Assembly: GCA_030529205.1 (NCBI GenBank)
Contig: JAUMXJ010000005.1
Span: 11,145 to 16,566 of the forward strand
Origin: Bacillota bacterium
Lineage (GTDB): Bacteria; Bacillota; Clostridia; Peptostreptococcales; Acidaminobacteraceae
Direction: 5' to 3'
DNA length: 5,422 nt
Positions 1-5,354 of the stretch are shown here, piece by piece. The position numbers and the translations under genes were made by a program. The notes beneath the pieces are model-generated. The model did no database searches. It saw only the letters and a program-made list of their open reading frames with translations, and was not told where the DNA came from. The stretch's first letter is position 1. Each line of letters starts with the position of its first letter.

Positions 1-173
1 CCGGCGATATCCTCGTAATCTGAAATCAACTTCTGTGCAATCTCCAGAGCGGAAACGTTTTTCTTCCCAGATCGAATAATATTCGCCAAAAGCTCGGAAT
101 CCGAGAGTGTCTTGGCGCCGTGCGACAAAAGCCGCTCCATAGGCCTTTCCTTAACAGGTATATTTCGAATCAT
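1..173 (-). CDS. radC: RadC family protein (UPF0758), N-terminal 57 residues, cut by window edge
   Basis: This is the start of a RadC-type protein; the rest lies beyond the left edge. The visible part begins MIRNIPVKERPMERLL and continues with LSDSELLANIIRSG (about residues 23-36), matching the conserved N-terminal helical, helix-hairpin-helix-like segment of RadC (usual form: I-P-ERPRE-L, then LS-AELLA-LLRTG). The C-terminal JAB/MPN metal-binding domain, which defines the family, is outside the window and cannot be checked. RadC was named as a DNA repair protein, but that role has been disputed and its biochemical activity remains unclear. The ATG at 171-173 is chosen over the in-frame ATG at 138-140 because the family motif starts upstream of the latter and because AGGAGG stands just before the first ATG. 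A near-consensus promoter lies immediately upstream, so it is probably transcribed on its own as well as by read-through from the operon. Identification is confident despite the truncation. Confidence 0.88.
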   Translation of the reverse strand, partial: MIRNIPVKERPMERLLSHGAKTLSDSELLANIIRSGKKNVSALEIAQKLISDYEDIA

Positions 174-176
174 AAG

Positions 177-182
177 CCTCCT
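177..182 (-). promoter_or_regulatory. Ribosome binding site of radC, short spacing
   Basis: A perfect AGGAGG lies only 3 bases before the radC ATG (bases 174-176). This is closer than the 5-7 bases used by the other genes here. The family-conserved N-terminus still supports this start. The tight spacing may lower translation. Confidence 0.7.
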
Positions 183-191
183 AAGAGGTCA

Positions 192-220
192 ATTATACCA
201 TTTATGGAAATTATTGTCTA
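192..220 (-). promoter_or_regulatory. Sigma-A-type promoter for radC
   Basis: Read on the minus strand there is TAGACA (215-220, five of six consensus bases), a 17-base spacer, and a perfect TATAAT (192-197). The -35 box lies in the last sense codons of the upstream coiled-coil gene. The predicted start of transcription is near 185, giving a leader of about 12 bases that is almost entirely ribosome binding site. The spacer contains a short inverted repeat, CCAT-AA-ATGG (198-207), which touches the -10 box. Promoter activity is inferred from sequence only. Confidence 0.75.
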
Positions 221-753
221 TTTCGGTTCTTTCTCTCTTCCAATCCCTTGATTGTCTTATGGAGATAATTCCTTGCGTGTTCGATGTCGCCGACAGCCTG
301 CTGCAAACTTCCGAGAGAGGACTGATATGCGTTGTCGAGCATCATTTTGGCGTCAGTTTGCGCTTTGTTGTTGATATCTCTCGCCACTTCCTTGGCACGT
401 TCCGTAATCGTATGTTGCGATACCATCTCGTCCGCAATGCGATTCGCCCTCGCAATCATCTCATCCGCTTTGGCTCTCGCGTCATCCAGAATCGCTTTCG
501 CCTCTTCTTCCGCACTTCGGATATGCTCCTGCGCGACCGATTCCGTCCTCAGCTTGATCGCGGTAATTTCCTGCATCATAAGTTGGCAACGCTGTACTTC
601 TTCCGGAAGGTAGTGCTTGATTGTCTCAATCAAGTCGACAAATTCCGATTTTTTAATGACTACATTATTGGAAAACAAAAGTGTGTTTTTGCTGTCTATT
701 CTGCGCTGAAATTCTTCCAAAGCACTCATAATTTTTAGCGTATTGTCAGCCAT
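211..753 (-). CDS. CoaD-linked coiled-coil protein, often annotated as ATPase or ATP synthase subunit H/B-like; function unknown
   Basis: This 180-residue protein is highly charged and almost all predicted alpha-helical. A first segment (residues 1-50, with VVIKKSEFVDLIETIKHYLP at 31-50) is followed by a long heptad-like, Ala/Glu/Lys/Arg-rich stretch (about 50-170, e.g. SAEEEAKAILDDARAKADEM at 80-99), which suggests a coiled coil like those of V-ATPase subunit H, F-ATPase subunit b or DivIVA. There is no Walker motif, so the common database label ATPase should not be read as enzymatic activity. No signal peptide or membrane segment is seen. Small proteins of this kind commonly follow coaD in Clostridia. 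The start is the ATG at 751-753, preceded by AGGAGG, rather than the ATG at 774, which would add seven residues and place the ribosome binding site inside the gene. It overlaps the coaD stop by 8 bases (ATGGCTGA), so translation is probably coupled. A scaffold or division-related role is possible but only a guess. Confidence 0.8.
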   Translation of the reverse strand: MADNTLKIMSALEEFQRRIDSKNTLLFSNNVVIKKSEFVDLIETIKHYLPEEVQRCQLMMQEITAIKLRTESVAQEHIRSAEEEAKAILDDARAKADEMIARANRIADEMVSQHTITERAKEVARDINNKAQTDAKMMLDNAYQSSLGSLQQAVGDIEHARNYLHKTIKGLEERKNRNRQ

Positions 754-1237
754 TTTTTCTCCTCCTGATCGCATCCGAAACGGTTTTCGTCACAAAAGAA
801 CCGATATCTCCGCCGAAATGTGCCACTTCCCTAACTATGCTCGAACTGAGGAAGATATACTCCGCTCTTGTCATGACGAACACAGAATCCAGTTCTGGAT
901 TGAGTACCTGATTTGCAGTTGCCATTTGGAATTCGCTTTCAAAATCCGACACAGCCCTCAGCCCTTTTACGATTACACTCGCTCCCACTTTCTTAGCAAA
1001 ATTTGCCAGCAGATCGCTGCTGTGTAAGACCTCAAGCCTCGAAAGATCAAACCCGAGTTCCTCGGCGGATTGCATAATCAGATCGACTCTTTCATCCGCG
1101 CTGAACATCGGGGTCTTCCTGGTATTCTGCATGACAACCACAACCAGCTTGTCAAACAGGTCCAACGATCGTTTAATCACGTCCAAATGCCCCAATGTAA
1201 CCGGATCGAAACTGCCGGGATAAACCGCAACCTTCAT
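746..1237 (-). CDS. coaD: Phosphopantetheine adenylyltransferase (PPAT)
   Basis: This is the cytoplasmic enzyme for the fourth step of coenzyme A synthesis: ATP plus 4'-phosphopantetheine gives dephospho-CoA plus pyrophosphate. The 163-residue protein has the normal family length. It starts MKVAVYPGSFDPVTLGHLD, with the nucleotidyltransferase TxGH motif at T14-H17. Further family motifs are PMFSADERVDLI (43-54), VKGLRAVSDFE (90-100, containing K91 and R94 of the R/KGLR substrate-binding loop) and the late LSSSIVREVAHFGGD (130-144, the S-S-S-x-V-R/K ATP-site motif). One oddity is Ser101 where DFEYE usually has Tyr. The ATG at 1235-1237 is chosen over the TTG at 1247-1249 because GGAGG sits 5 bases upstream of it and the homologues start here. 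The gene follows recG after 36 bases; rsmD, usually found at this point in Firmicutes, is absent. The 3' end overlaps the next gene. Confidence 0.97.
   Translation of the reverse strand: MKVAVYPGSFDPVTLGHLDVIKRSLDLFDKLVVVVMQNTRKTPMFSADERVDLIMQSAEELGFDLSRLEVLHSSDLLANFAKKVGASVIVKGLRAVSDFESEFQMATANQVLNPELDSVFVMTRAEYIFLSSSIVREVAHFGGDIGSFVTKTVSDAIRRRKNG
761..766 (-). promoter_or_regulatory. Ribosome binding site deciding the start of the coiled-coil gene
   Basis: AGGAGG lies 7 bases before the ATG at 753 and is formed by the consecutive Arg codons near the end of coaD (Arg158-Arg160). The upstream in-frame ATG at 774 has no comparable site, so the 753 start is preferred. Confidence 0.85.
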
Positions 1238-1242
1238 CTGTA

Positions 1243-1247
1243 CCTCC
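1243..1247 (-). promoter_or_regulatory. Ribosome binding site deciding the coaD start
   Basis: GGAGG stands 5 bases (TACAG) before the ATG at 1237. The alternative in-frame TTG at 1249-1247 overlaps this site by one base, so it cannot use it. This fixes coaD at 163 residues. Confidence 0.88.
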
Positions 1248-1273
1248 AAAAAATTCTAACACAAAATCAACAT

Positions 1274-3160
1274 TCATTTAATACCCAAATGCGTTTCCGC
1301 TGCGGAATATGCACGACGAACATCTGCATCCCCGAACGGGAAACGAAGTCTGAACGCGCCGCTCTGCCGATTTCCGAGGAATTCACCGGGACCTCTGATT
1401 TCCAAATCCTTCTCCGCAATCCGGAACCCGTTGTCGGAATCGAGTATAACCCTCATCCTCTCCGTCAAGGGCTTGTCGGAGAGCAAAAAGCAATGCGAAC
1501 GCGCCTTTCCTCGCCCCACGCGACCGCGGAGCTGGTGAAGTTGCGAGAGCCCGAAACGCTCACAATTGACGATGACCATCACGGTGGCATTGGGATTGTC
1601 CACACCCACCTCTATCATGGTGGTGGCGACGAGGACATCAATCTCTTTTTGCTGAAATTCACGCATAACGCGCTCCGCCTGCTCGCTTTTCATCTCTCCG
1701 TGAATACACGCCGTTCGCGCACGAAGTCGCTTTTTTAACACCTTCTCAGCCGACTCGACACTGCCTCTCTCTCCATTGATCGCAGGGGTAACCACATAAA
1801 TCTGTTCCCCGGCATCGATGCGACTCTGAATGAACCGCAACATGGTGACATATTCTTTTTTTCCGATAAACCGCGTTGTTACCGGAATTCTTCCGGACGG
1901 CTTTTCTTCAATCCGACTCACATCCATATGTGCGAAAAAAGTCATTGCCAATGTTCGCGGAATCGGGGTGGCGGTCAGGTAGAGATTGTGCGGAATCCTC
2001 GATTTTTCCAGAGCTTTTCTTCGATGATCGATACCGAATCTCTGCTGCTCGTCCGTAATCACAAGATCCAGACAAGGAAAAACCAAATCCTCGGACAAGA
2101 CGGCATGGGTGCCGAACAAGACCTGAATATCACGCTCTTTCACCGCCCGATACGTCTTCGATTTTTGCGTACCGGAGAGCTTGGAAGTCAAAACTGCAAC
2201 GCCTTCCTCTCCGTAAATGGAGGTATACCCTTTGTACAGCTGCTCCGCCAATACCGTCGTGGGGGCCATCACGAGTACCTGGCTTCCCGAGGAGGCAACC
2301 ATCTTGGCGGCCGCAAAAGCCACAACAGATTTTCCGCTTCCCACGTCACCGTTGATCAGTCTGTTCATCACAAAGCCGCTCTCCAAATCCGCCTGAATAT
2401 CTGAAATCGCCTTTTTCTGCGAATCCGTCAAGGGAAAGGGAATTTTTTTCAGGCATTGCAGGGAGAGTCTCGGAAACGGCGTCACCCGTTTCTTCTTTTT
2501 TTTGCTCAATATTTCGACAAAGAGGAGGAACAACTCCTCAAAAATCATTCTTTGTCCGGCTTTTTCAATTTCGCCGAAGGTTTTCGGCGCATGAAGCGCC
2601 ATAATCGCGTCCTGCCGGGACATCAGCTCTTCGTCTTCGACAATCTTCGCCGGCAAATTTTCCGTTATCCCTTCCCGTTTTAACATCTCTACCGCGTATT
2701 CATGGATGCTCGCGGAAATATTTTGACTCAAACCCTCCGTGAGCCGATAAACGGGGATGATTCTCAAAAATGAGGAATCCACGGCGGGAGAAAACTCGGG
2801 ATTTGCCATAGCCCCGTCCCGAACCGTACCGTAGAAGTAGTATTCCGCGCCGACCAAAAAACGCTTATCCAAAAACACCGCATTGAAATAGGTGATTTTT
2901 ATTTTGGCCAATTCGGAGGCGACTTCCAGGAACAGCGCTTTTCGCGAGACATATTTCCCGGTCACCCGCGCTTTGAACAGCACCTCGCCCTCGGGAACGC
3001 GAAAAAACAGCTCACTCGGCTGTGTCCTGTCTTTGTAGCGAAAAGGAAAATCATAAAGGACGTCTCCGACTGTCCTCAGCTCCATCTTTTCGAGGAGCAT
3101 CGCACGTTTTTCACCGACGCCCTTTATTCTTCTGATATTGAAACCCAAATAGTTATCCAA
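1274..3160 (-). CDS. recG: ATP-dependent DNA helicase RecG, short at the C-terminus
   Basis: RecG is a superfamily 2 double-stranded DNA translocase that remodels stalled replication forks and branch-migrates Holliday junctions. The 628-residue protein has the expected order: an N-terminal KGVGEKRA region (13-20), an OB-fold wedge domain (about 58-112, with YFNAVFLDKRF at 91-101), Q motif PLTDSQ (243-248), Walker A GDVGSGKS (271-278), motif Ia MAPTTVLAEQ (298-307), DEQQRFG (370-376), LTATPIPRTLA (395-405), motif V/VI with TMIEVGVDNPNATVMVI (514-530) and QLRGRVGRG (543-551), and the TRG region (RIAEKDLEIRGPGEFLGNRQSG, 580-601). Motif II reads DEQQ where RecG normally has DEQH. The family is usually about 670-690 residues; this one stops roughly 30-50 residues early, shortly after TRG. 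The start is a TTG 2 bases after the fakA-type stop with only a weak GTGGA upstream, so translation is probably coupled. No better start exists in this frame. No internal frameshift is seen. Confidence 0.96.
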   Translation of the reverse strand: MDNYLGFNIRRIKGVGEKRAMLLEKMELRTVGDVLYDFPFRYKDRTQPSELFFRVPEGEVLFKARVTGKYVSRKALFLEVASELAKIKITYFNAVFLDKRFLVGAEYYFYGTVRDGAMANPEFSPAVDSSFLRIIPVYRLTEGLSQNISASIHEYAVEMLKREGITENLPAKIVEDEELMSRQDAIMALHAPKTFGEIEKAGQRMIFEELFLLFVEILSKKKKKRVTPFPRLSLQCLKKIPFPLTDSQKKAISDIQADLESGFVMNRLINGDVGSGKSVVAFAAAKMVASSGSQVLVMAPTTVLAEQLYKGYTSIYGEEGVAVLTSKLSGTQKSKTYRAVKERDIQVLFGTHAVLSEDLVFPCLDLVITDEQQRFGIDHRRKALEKSRIPHNLYLTATPIPRTLAMTFFAHMDVSRIEEKPSGRIPVTTRFIGKKEYVTMLRFIQSRIDAGEQIYVVTPAINGERGSVESAEKVLKKRLRARTACIHGEMKSEQAERVMREFQQKEIDVLVATTMIEVGVDNPNATVMVIVNCERFGLSQLHQLRGRVGRGKARSHCFLLSDKPLTERMRVILDSDNGFRIAEKDLEIRGPGEFLGNRQSGAFRLRFPFGDADVRRAYSAAETHLGIK

Positions 3161-3162
3161 GA

Positions 3163-4839
3163 CTATTCCACTGAAATAATGAAGTAGTACACAGGCTGAT
3201 CGCCGGAATGGATGCTCACTTCGACATGTCCGTGTTTCTCGATAATCATACGCTCCAAATCCGTAGCCGCCTTTTCGTCCACATCATGTCCGGTGTAAAT
3301 CGTAACCAGAGAACTGTCCGGACCGATGCATTTCTCAGTCGCCTCGTAAGCAACCTCCAGCATGCTCTTACCGGCCGAAGCGATTCCCTTGTCCAAAACC
3401 GCTATATAGTCGCCCTCTTTGATTTTGTGTCCGTCCATCTCCGTATCGCGTACGGAATGCGTGACACTGACGGTCTTAACGGTACCGATTACCTGCTTCA
3501 TGGTTTTGAGGTTCGCCTTGATGCTTTGACCGTCATCATACGAGACCACCGCCGTTACGCACTGAGGCAAAGTCTTGGTCGGAACCACATGGACATGTTT
3601 TCCGCAAATCGCGCTCGCCTGCTCCGCCGCCATAATGATATTGCCGTTGTTCGGAAACAGGATAAACTGCTTCGCATTGAGTTTGTTGATTGCTTCCACA
3701 AAATCGCTGGTGCTCGGATTCATCGTCTGTCCGCCCTCAATGACATAGTCCACTCCGAGATCCTGAAGAATGGTCTTGATTCCGGAGCCGGATGCCACCG
3801 CGACAAAGGCACAGTCGATCTCAACATTTTCATCATGCCAATCCGGCGTTGCGGCAGCCAATTTTTCTACAGGAGAGACATCGGACACCACAGGAGCGGC
3901 GTAGCCGGAATCCTCGACGATATGGCTGTGCTGCTCCTTCATGTTTTCAATTTTAATGGTGACCAATTCACCATGACGAAGACCCATTTCGAGGGCTTCT
4001 CCCGGATTGTTCGTATGAACATGTACTTTTAAAAGGTCTTCATCTCTGACATATACGAGCGAATCCCCCATAGATTCGAGTTTTTCACGGAAGCTGCTCT
4101 CCGGTTCTCTGTCGATGCGGACAATAAACTCGGTGCAGTACAGGAAATTGATGTCCTCCGCATGGAAATGCATCTGCGCATTCGCCTTCGGTGCGGTTTC
4201 AACCGCCTTGGCAAACGAGATCTCCTTCCCTTCGAGCGCATCTTTCATGCCGGCGAAAAAATAAACCAATCCTTGCCCGCCGGAATCGACAACCCCCGCC
4301 TGCTTCAAAACGGGAAGCAAATTCGGCGTGTTTGCAAGCGATTCCTGTGCAATCTGCATGATTTTTTCAAACAATTCCTCAAACGAAGGCTTCTTTTTAT
4401 GTGCGGATTTTACTCCCGCCGCGATGTCCTTAATCACGGTGAGCATCGTTCCTTCTACGGGCTTCAATACTGCAGAATAAGCGGATGTCTTCGAATCCAT
4501 GAGCGCGGAGCAAAAATCTTTGACGCTCATATCCTGCTTCCCTTTCAGTCCCTGCGCGAGTCCTCTGAATATCTGAGAGAGAATAACGCCCGAGTTTCCT
4601 CTCGCGCCCATCAGGGAGCCTTTCGAAACCAATTGCGAAACCGCTTCCACATTGCCGGAATTCGTTGTGAGTTTTGACACCGCCGCAGTCATCGTCAGCG
4701 TCATATTGGTGCCGGTATCCCCGTCCGGAACAGGAAATACATTGAGACTGTTCACAATTTCCTTATTTGCTTTTAAATTTTCCGTACCGCCCAAAAGCAT
4801 TTTTGCGAGCAGCTGACCGTCTATGATATGTGTTTGCAA
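3163..4839 (-). CDS. fakA: DAK2 (DhaL)-domain fatty acid kinase catalytic subunit, FakA/YloV type
   Basis: This is the 558-residue ATP-binding subunit of a fatty acid kinase. In the known system FakA, with a separate fatty-acid-binding FakB (DegV family), makes acyl-phosphate for phospholipid synthesis. The N-terminal DhaL domain (about 1-200) has SLNVFPVPDGDTGTNMTLT (31-49), with Mg-binding Asp39 and Asp41, GARGNSGVILSQIFRG (78-93), PVEGTML (127-133) and GVVDSGGQG (182-190). The middle domain has CTEFIVRID (235-243) and KVHVHTNNPGEAL (271-283); Cys235, His273 and His275 resemble the metal-site residues described in S. aureus FakA. The C-terminal domain contains GGQTMNPST (369-377), FPNNGN (395-400) and VPTK (419-422), typical of FakA rather than of dihydroxyacetone kinase. 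The start is TTG at 4837-4839 with AGGAGG 5 bases upstream, and the N-terminus matches the family; the next Met is residue 14. It sits 9 bases after the Asp23-family gene. No fakB is in the window, so the substrate assignment rests on homology. Confidence 0.93.
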   Translation of the reverse strand: MQTHIIDGQLLAKMLLGGTENLKANKEIVNSLNVFPVPDGDTGTNMTLTMTAAVSKLTTNSGNVEAVSQLVSKGSLMGARGNSGVILSQIFRGLAQGLKGKQDMSVKDFCSALMDSKTSAYSAVLKPVEGTMLTVIKDIAAGVKSAHKKKPSFEELFEKIMQIAQESLANTPNLLPVLKQAGVVDSGGQGLVYFFAGMKDALEGKEISFAKAVETAPKANAQMHFHAEDINFLYCTEFIVRIDREPESSFREKLESMGDSLVYVRDEDLLKVHVHTNNPGEALEMGLRHGELVTIKIENMKEQHSHIVEDSGYAAPVVSDVSPVEKLAAATPDWHDENVEIDCAFVAVASGSGIKTILQDLGVDYVIEGGQTMNPSTSDFVEAINKLNAKQFILFPNNGNIIMAAEQASAICGKHVHVVPTKTLPQCVTAVVSYDDGQSIKANLKTMKQVIGTVKTVSVTHSVRDTEMDGHKIKEGDYIAVLDKGIASAGKSMLEVAYEATEKCIGPDSSLVTIYTGHDVDEKAATDLERMIIEKHGHVEVSIHSGDQPVYYFIISVE

Positions 4840-4844
4840 ATCTT

Positions 4845-4850
4845 CCTCCT
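4845..4850 (-). promoter_or_regulatory. Ribosome binding site supporting the TTG start of the fakA-type gene
   Basis: AGGAGG lies 5 bases (AAGAT) before the TTG at 4839 and is partly formed by the TAG stop of the Asp23-family gene (TAGGAGG). A perfect site at ideal spacing makes the TTG a credible start despite its rarity. Confidence 0.88.
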
Positions 4851-5205
4851 AGTCACTAACCTTCACGCCTTCAATATTGAGATTCACTTTCTCAACCGGC
4901 ATTCCGGTATTCTTTTCCACGACATATTTGACTGTATCTATAATATTCTTTGCGACTTCCGAAATTTTTGTTTCAAACTTGATTATAACATATACATCCA
5001 AGGAGATTTTGCCGTCCGCCTGCTTTACCTCAATTCCTCTGGCGCTTTGTTCGCCCTTCAGAATTCTCGCAATGTTTGACTTCGCCGATCTGTAACTCAT
5101 GCCCACTACACCTGCACACTCCATGGTTGCATTTGCAGCTATCTGAGCGATTGCCAAATCACTGTAAATCACATTTCCCAAATCTTCATTTAATGTATTC
5201 GTCAT
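4849..5205 (-). CDS. Asp23/Gls24 family (DUF322) envelope stress-type protein, YloU-like
   Basis: This 118-residue cytoplasmic protein belongs to the Asp23 (alkaline shock protein 23) family, formerly DUF322. The pattern is clear: NVIYSDLAIAQIAANATMECAGVVGM (11-36), the GIEVKQADGKISLDVYVII block (57-75), ISEVAKNIIDTVKYVVEKNTGMPVEKVNLNIEGV (81-114). Length is normal for the YloU subgroup. It lacks a signal peptide and membrane helix. Family members act in cell-envelope homeostasis, sometimes tethered to the membrane by a partner protein, but the molecular activity is unknown; the position directly before a fakA-type gene is conserved in Firmicutes and suggests a link to lipid or envelope metabolism (inference). 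The ATG at 5203-5205 is chosen over the ATG at 5217 because GGAGG lies 5 bases upstream and because the predicted transcript begins at about 5216, after the upstream ATG. It is the first gene of the operon. Confidence 0.93.
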   Translation of the reverse strand: MTNTLNEDLGNVIYSDLAIAQIAANATMECAGVVGMSYRSAKSNIARILKGEQSARGIEVKQADGKISLDVYVIIKFETKISEVAKNIIDTVKYVVEKNTGMPVEKVNLNIEGVKVSD

Positions 5206-5210
5206 TTTTT

Positions 5211-5215
5211 CCTCC
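5211..5215 (-). promoter_or_regulatory. Ribosome binding site deciding the start of the Asp23-family gene
   Basis: GGAGG is 5 bases (five A) before the ATG at 5205. An in-frame ATG at 5215-5217 overlaps its first base, so that codon cannot use it. Together with the promoter position this trims four residues (MEEK) from the longest reading frame. Confidence 0.88.
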
Positions 5216-5222
5216 ATTGCTT

Positions 5223-5251
5223 ATTTTACACCACTTTTCACGATTATTCAA
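5223..5251 (-). promoter_or_regulatory. Sigma-A-type promoter of the asp23-fakA-recG-coaD operon
   Basis: On the minus strand TTGAAT (5246-5251), exactly 17 bases, then TAAAAT (5223-5228). Four of six -35 bases and five of six -10 bases match consensus. It lies between the rpmB terminator and the first gene. The predicted start of transcription is about 5216, leaving a leader of about 11 bases with the ribosome binding site at its very 5' end. No internal promoter of similar quality is seen before the one for radC, so this probably drives the whole unit. Confidence 0.75.
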
Positions 5252-5254
5252 TCG
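5241..5254. repeat. Inverted repeat on the -35 box of the operon promoter
   Basis: CGATT-ATTC-AATCG is a perfect inverted repeat with 5-base arms and a 4-base centre, fully covering the -35 element. It could be a repressor site, or chance: arms of 5 bases are short. No known operator consensus is recognised. Confidence 0.35.
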
Positions 5255-5277
5255 AGCGGGATGTAAAAGGAACAAAC

Positions 5278-5308
5278 AAAAAAACACCATATCTCAAGGA
5301 GAATGGCG
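5278..5308 (-). terminator. Intrinsic terminator after rpmB
   Basis: On the minus strand, arms CGCCAT-TCTC and GAGA-T-ATGGTG enclose a 3-base loop (CTT), giving ten pairs with one G-U and one bulged T, followed directly by a run of seven T (5278-5284) and further T-rich sequence. It begins 30 bases after the rpmB stop and ends before the operon promoter, so it separates the two transcription units. The outer stem is moderately GC-rich; the inner part is weaker. Confidence 0.78.
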
Positions 5309-5325
5309 ATTACAATGCAACACGA

Positions 5326-5354
5326 AGAAAGAACAGCACTAGACTGCTCTTTCT
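5326..5354 (-). other. RNA hairpin spanning the rpmB stop codon
   Basis: The minus-strand RNA can form an 11-pair stem, AGAAAGAGCAG with CTGTTCTTTCT (one G-U), around a 7-base loop that contains the UAG stop. On the plus strand the same position would be an A-C mismatch, so the structure fits the rpmB transcript best. There is no T run after it, so it is not a complete terminator itself. It could protect the mRNA 3' end or assist the terminator downstream. Confidence 0.5.

Noticed and set aside
174..210. Terminator between the coiled-coil gene and radC
   Set aside because: Only a 4-pair inverted repeat is present, without a following T run. Read-through into radC is likely.
174..220. LexA/DinR SOS box at the radC promoter
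   Set aside because: No sequence resembling CGAAC-N4-GTTCG or its close variants is present around the promoter.
112..738. 208-residue open frame on the plus strand opposite the coiled-coil gene and radC start
   Set aside because: The minus strand has coherent genes with ribosome binding sites and a promoter. This frame is explained by the Ala/Glu-rich coding on the other strand.
1253..1281. Possible coaD promoter TTAAAT-17-TAGAAT
   Set aside because: The -35 matches poorly, and the predicted start of transcription (about 1246) would fall inside the coaD ribosome binding site. Operon transcription explains coaD better.
1070..1738. 222-residue open frame on the plus strand across coaD and recG
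   Set aside because: It spans two well-identified genes on the other strand, is rich in His and Arg as expected for an antisense frame, and has no family signature.
1274..3160. Frameshift or gene decay as the cause of the short RecG
   Set aside because: The frame is continuous with every helicase motif in order, and the downstream gene follows with normal spacing. A decayed gene is not supported, although the short tail remains noted.
3208..4032. 274-residue open frame on the plus strand opposite the fakA-type gene
   Set aside because: It is a shadow of a clear, motif-rich gene. Its translation resembles no family I know, and no good ribosome binding site or promoter precedes it.
4162..4677. 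171-residue plus-strand frame inside the fakA-type gene, and a 70-residue minus-strand frame at 4029-4241
   Set aside because: Both are out-of-frame shadows of the same gene. The Arg-rich 70-residue frame is typical of frame-shifted coding sequence.
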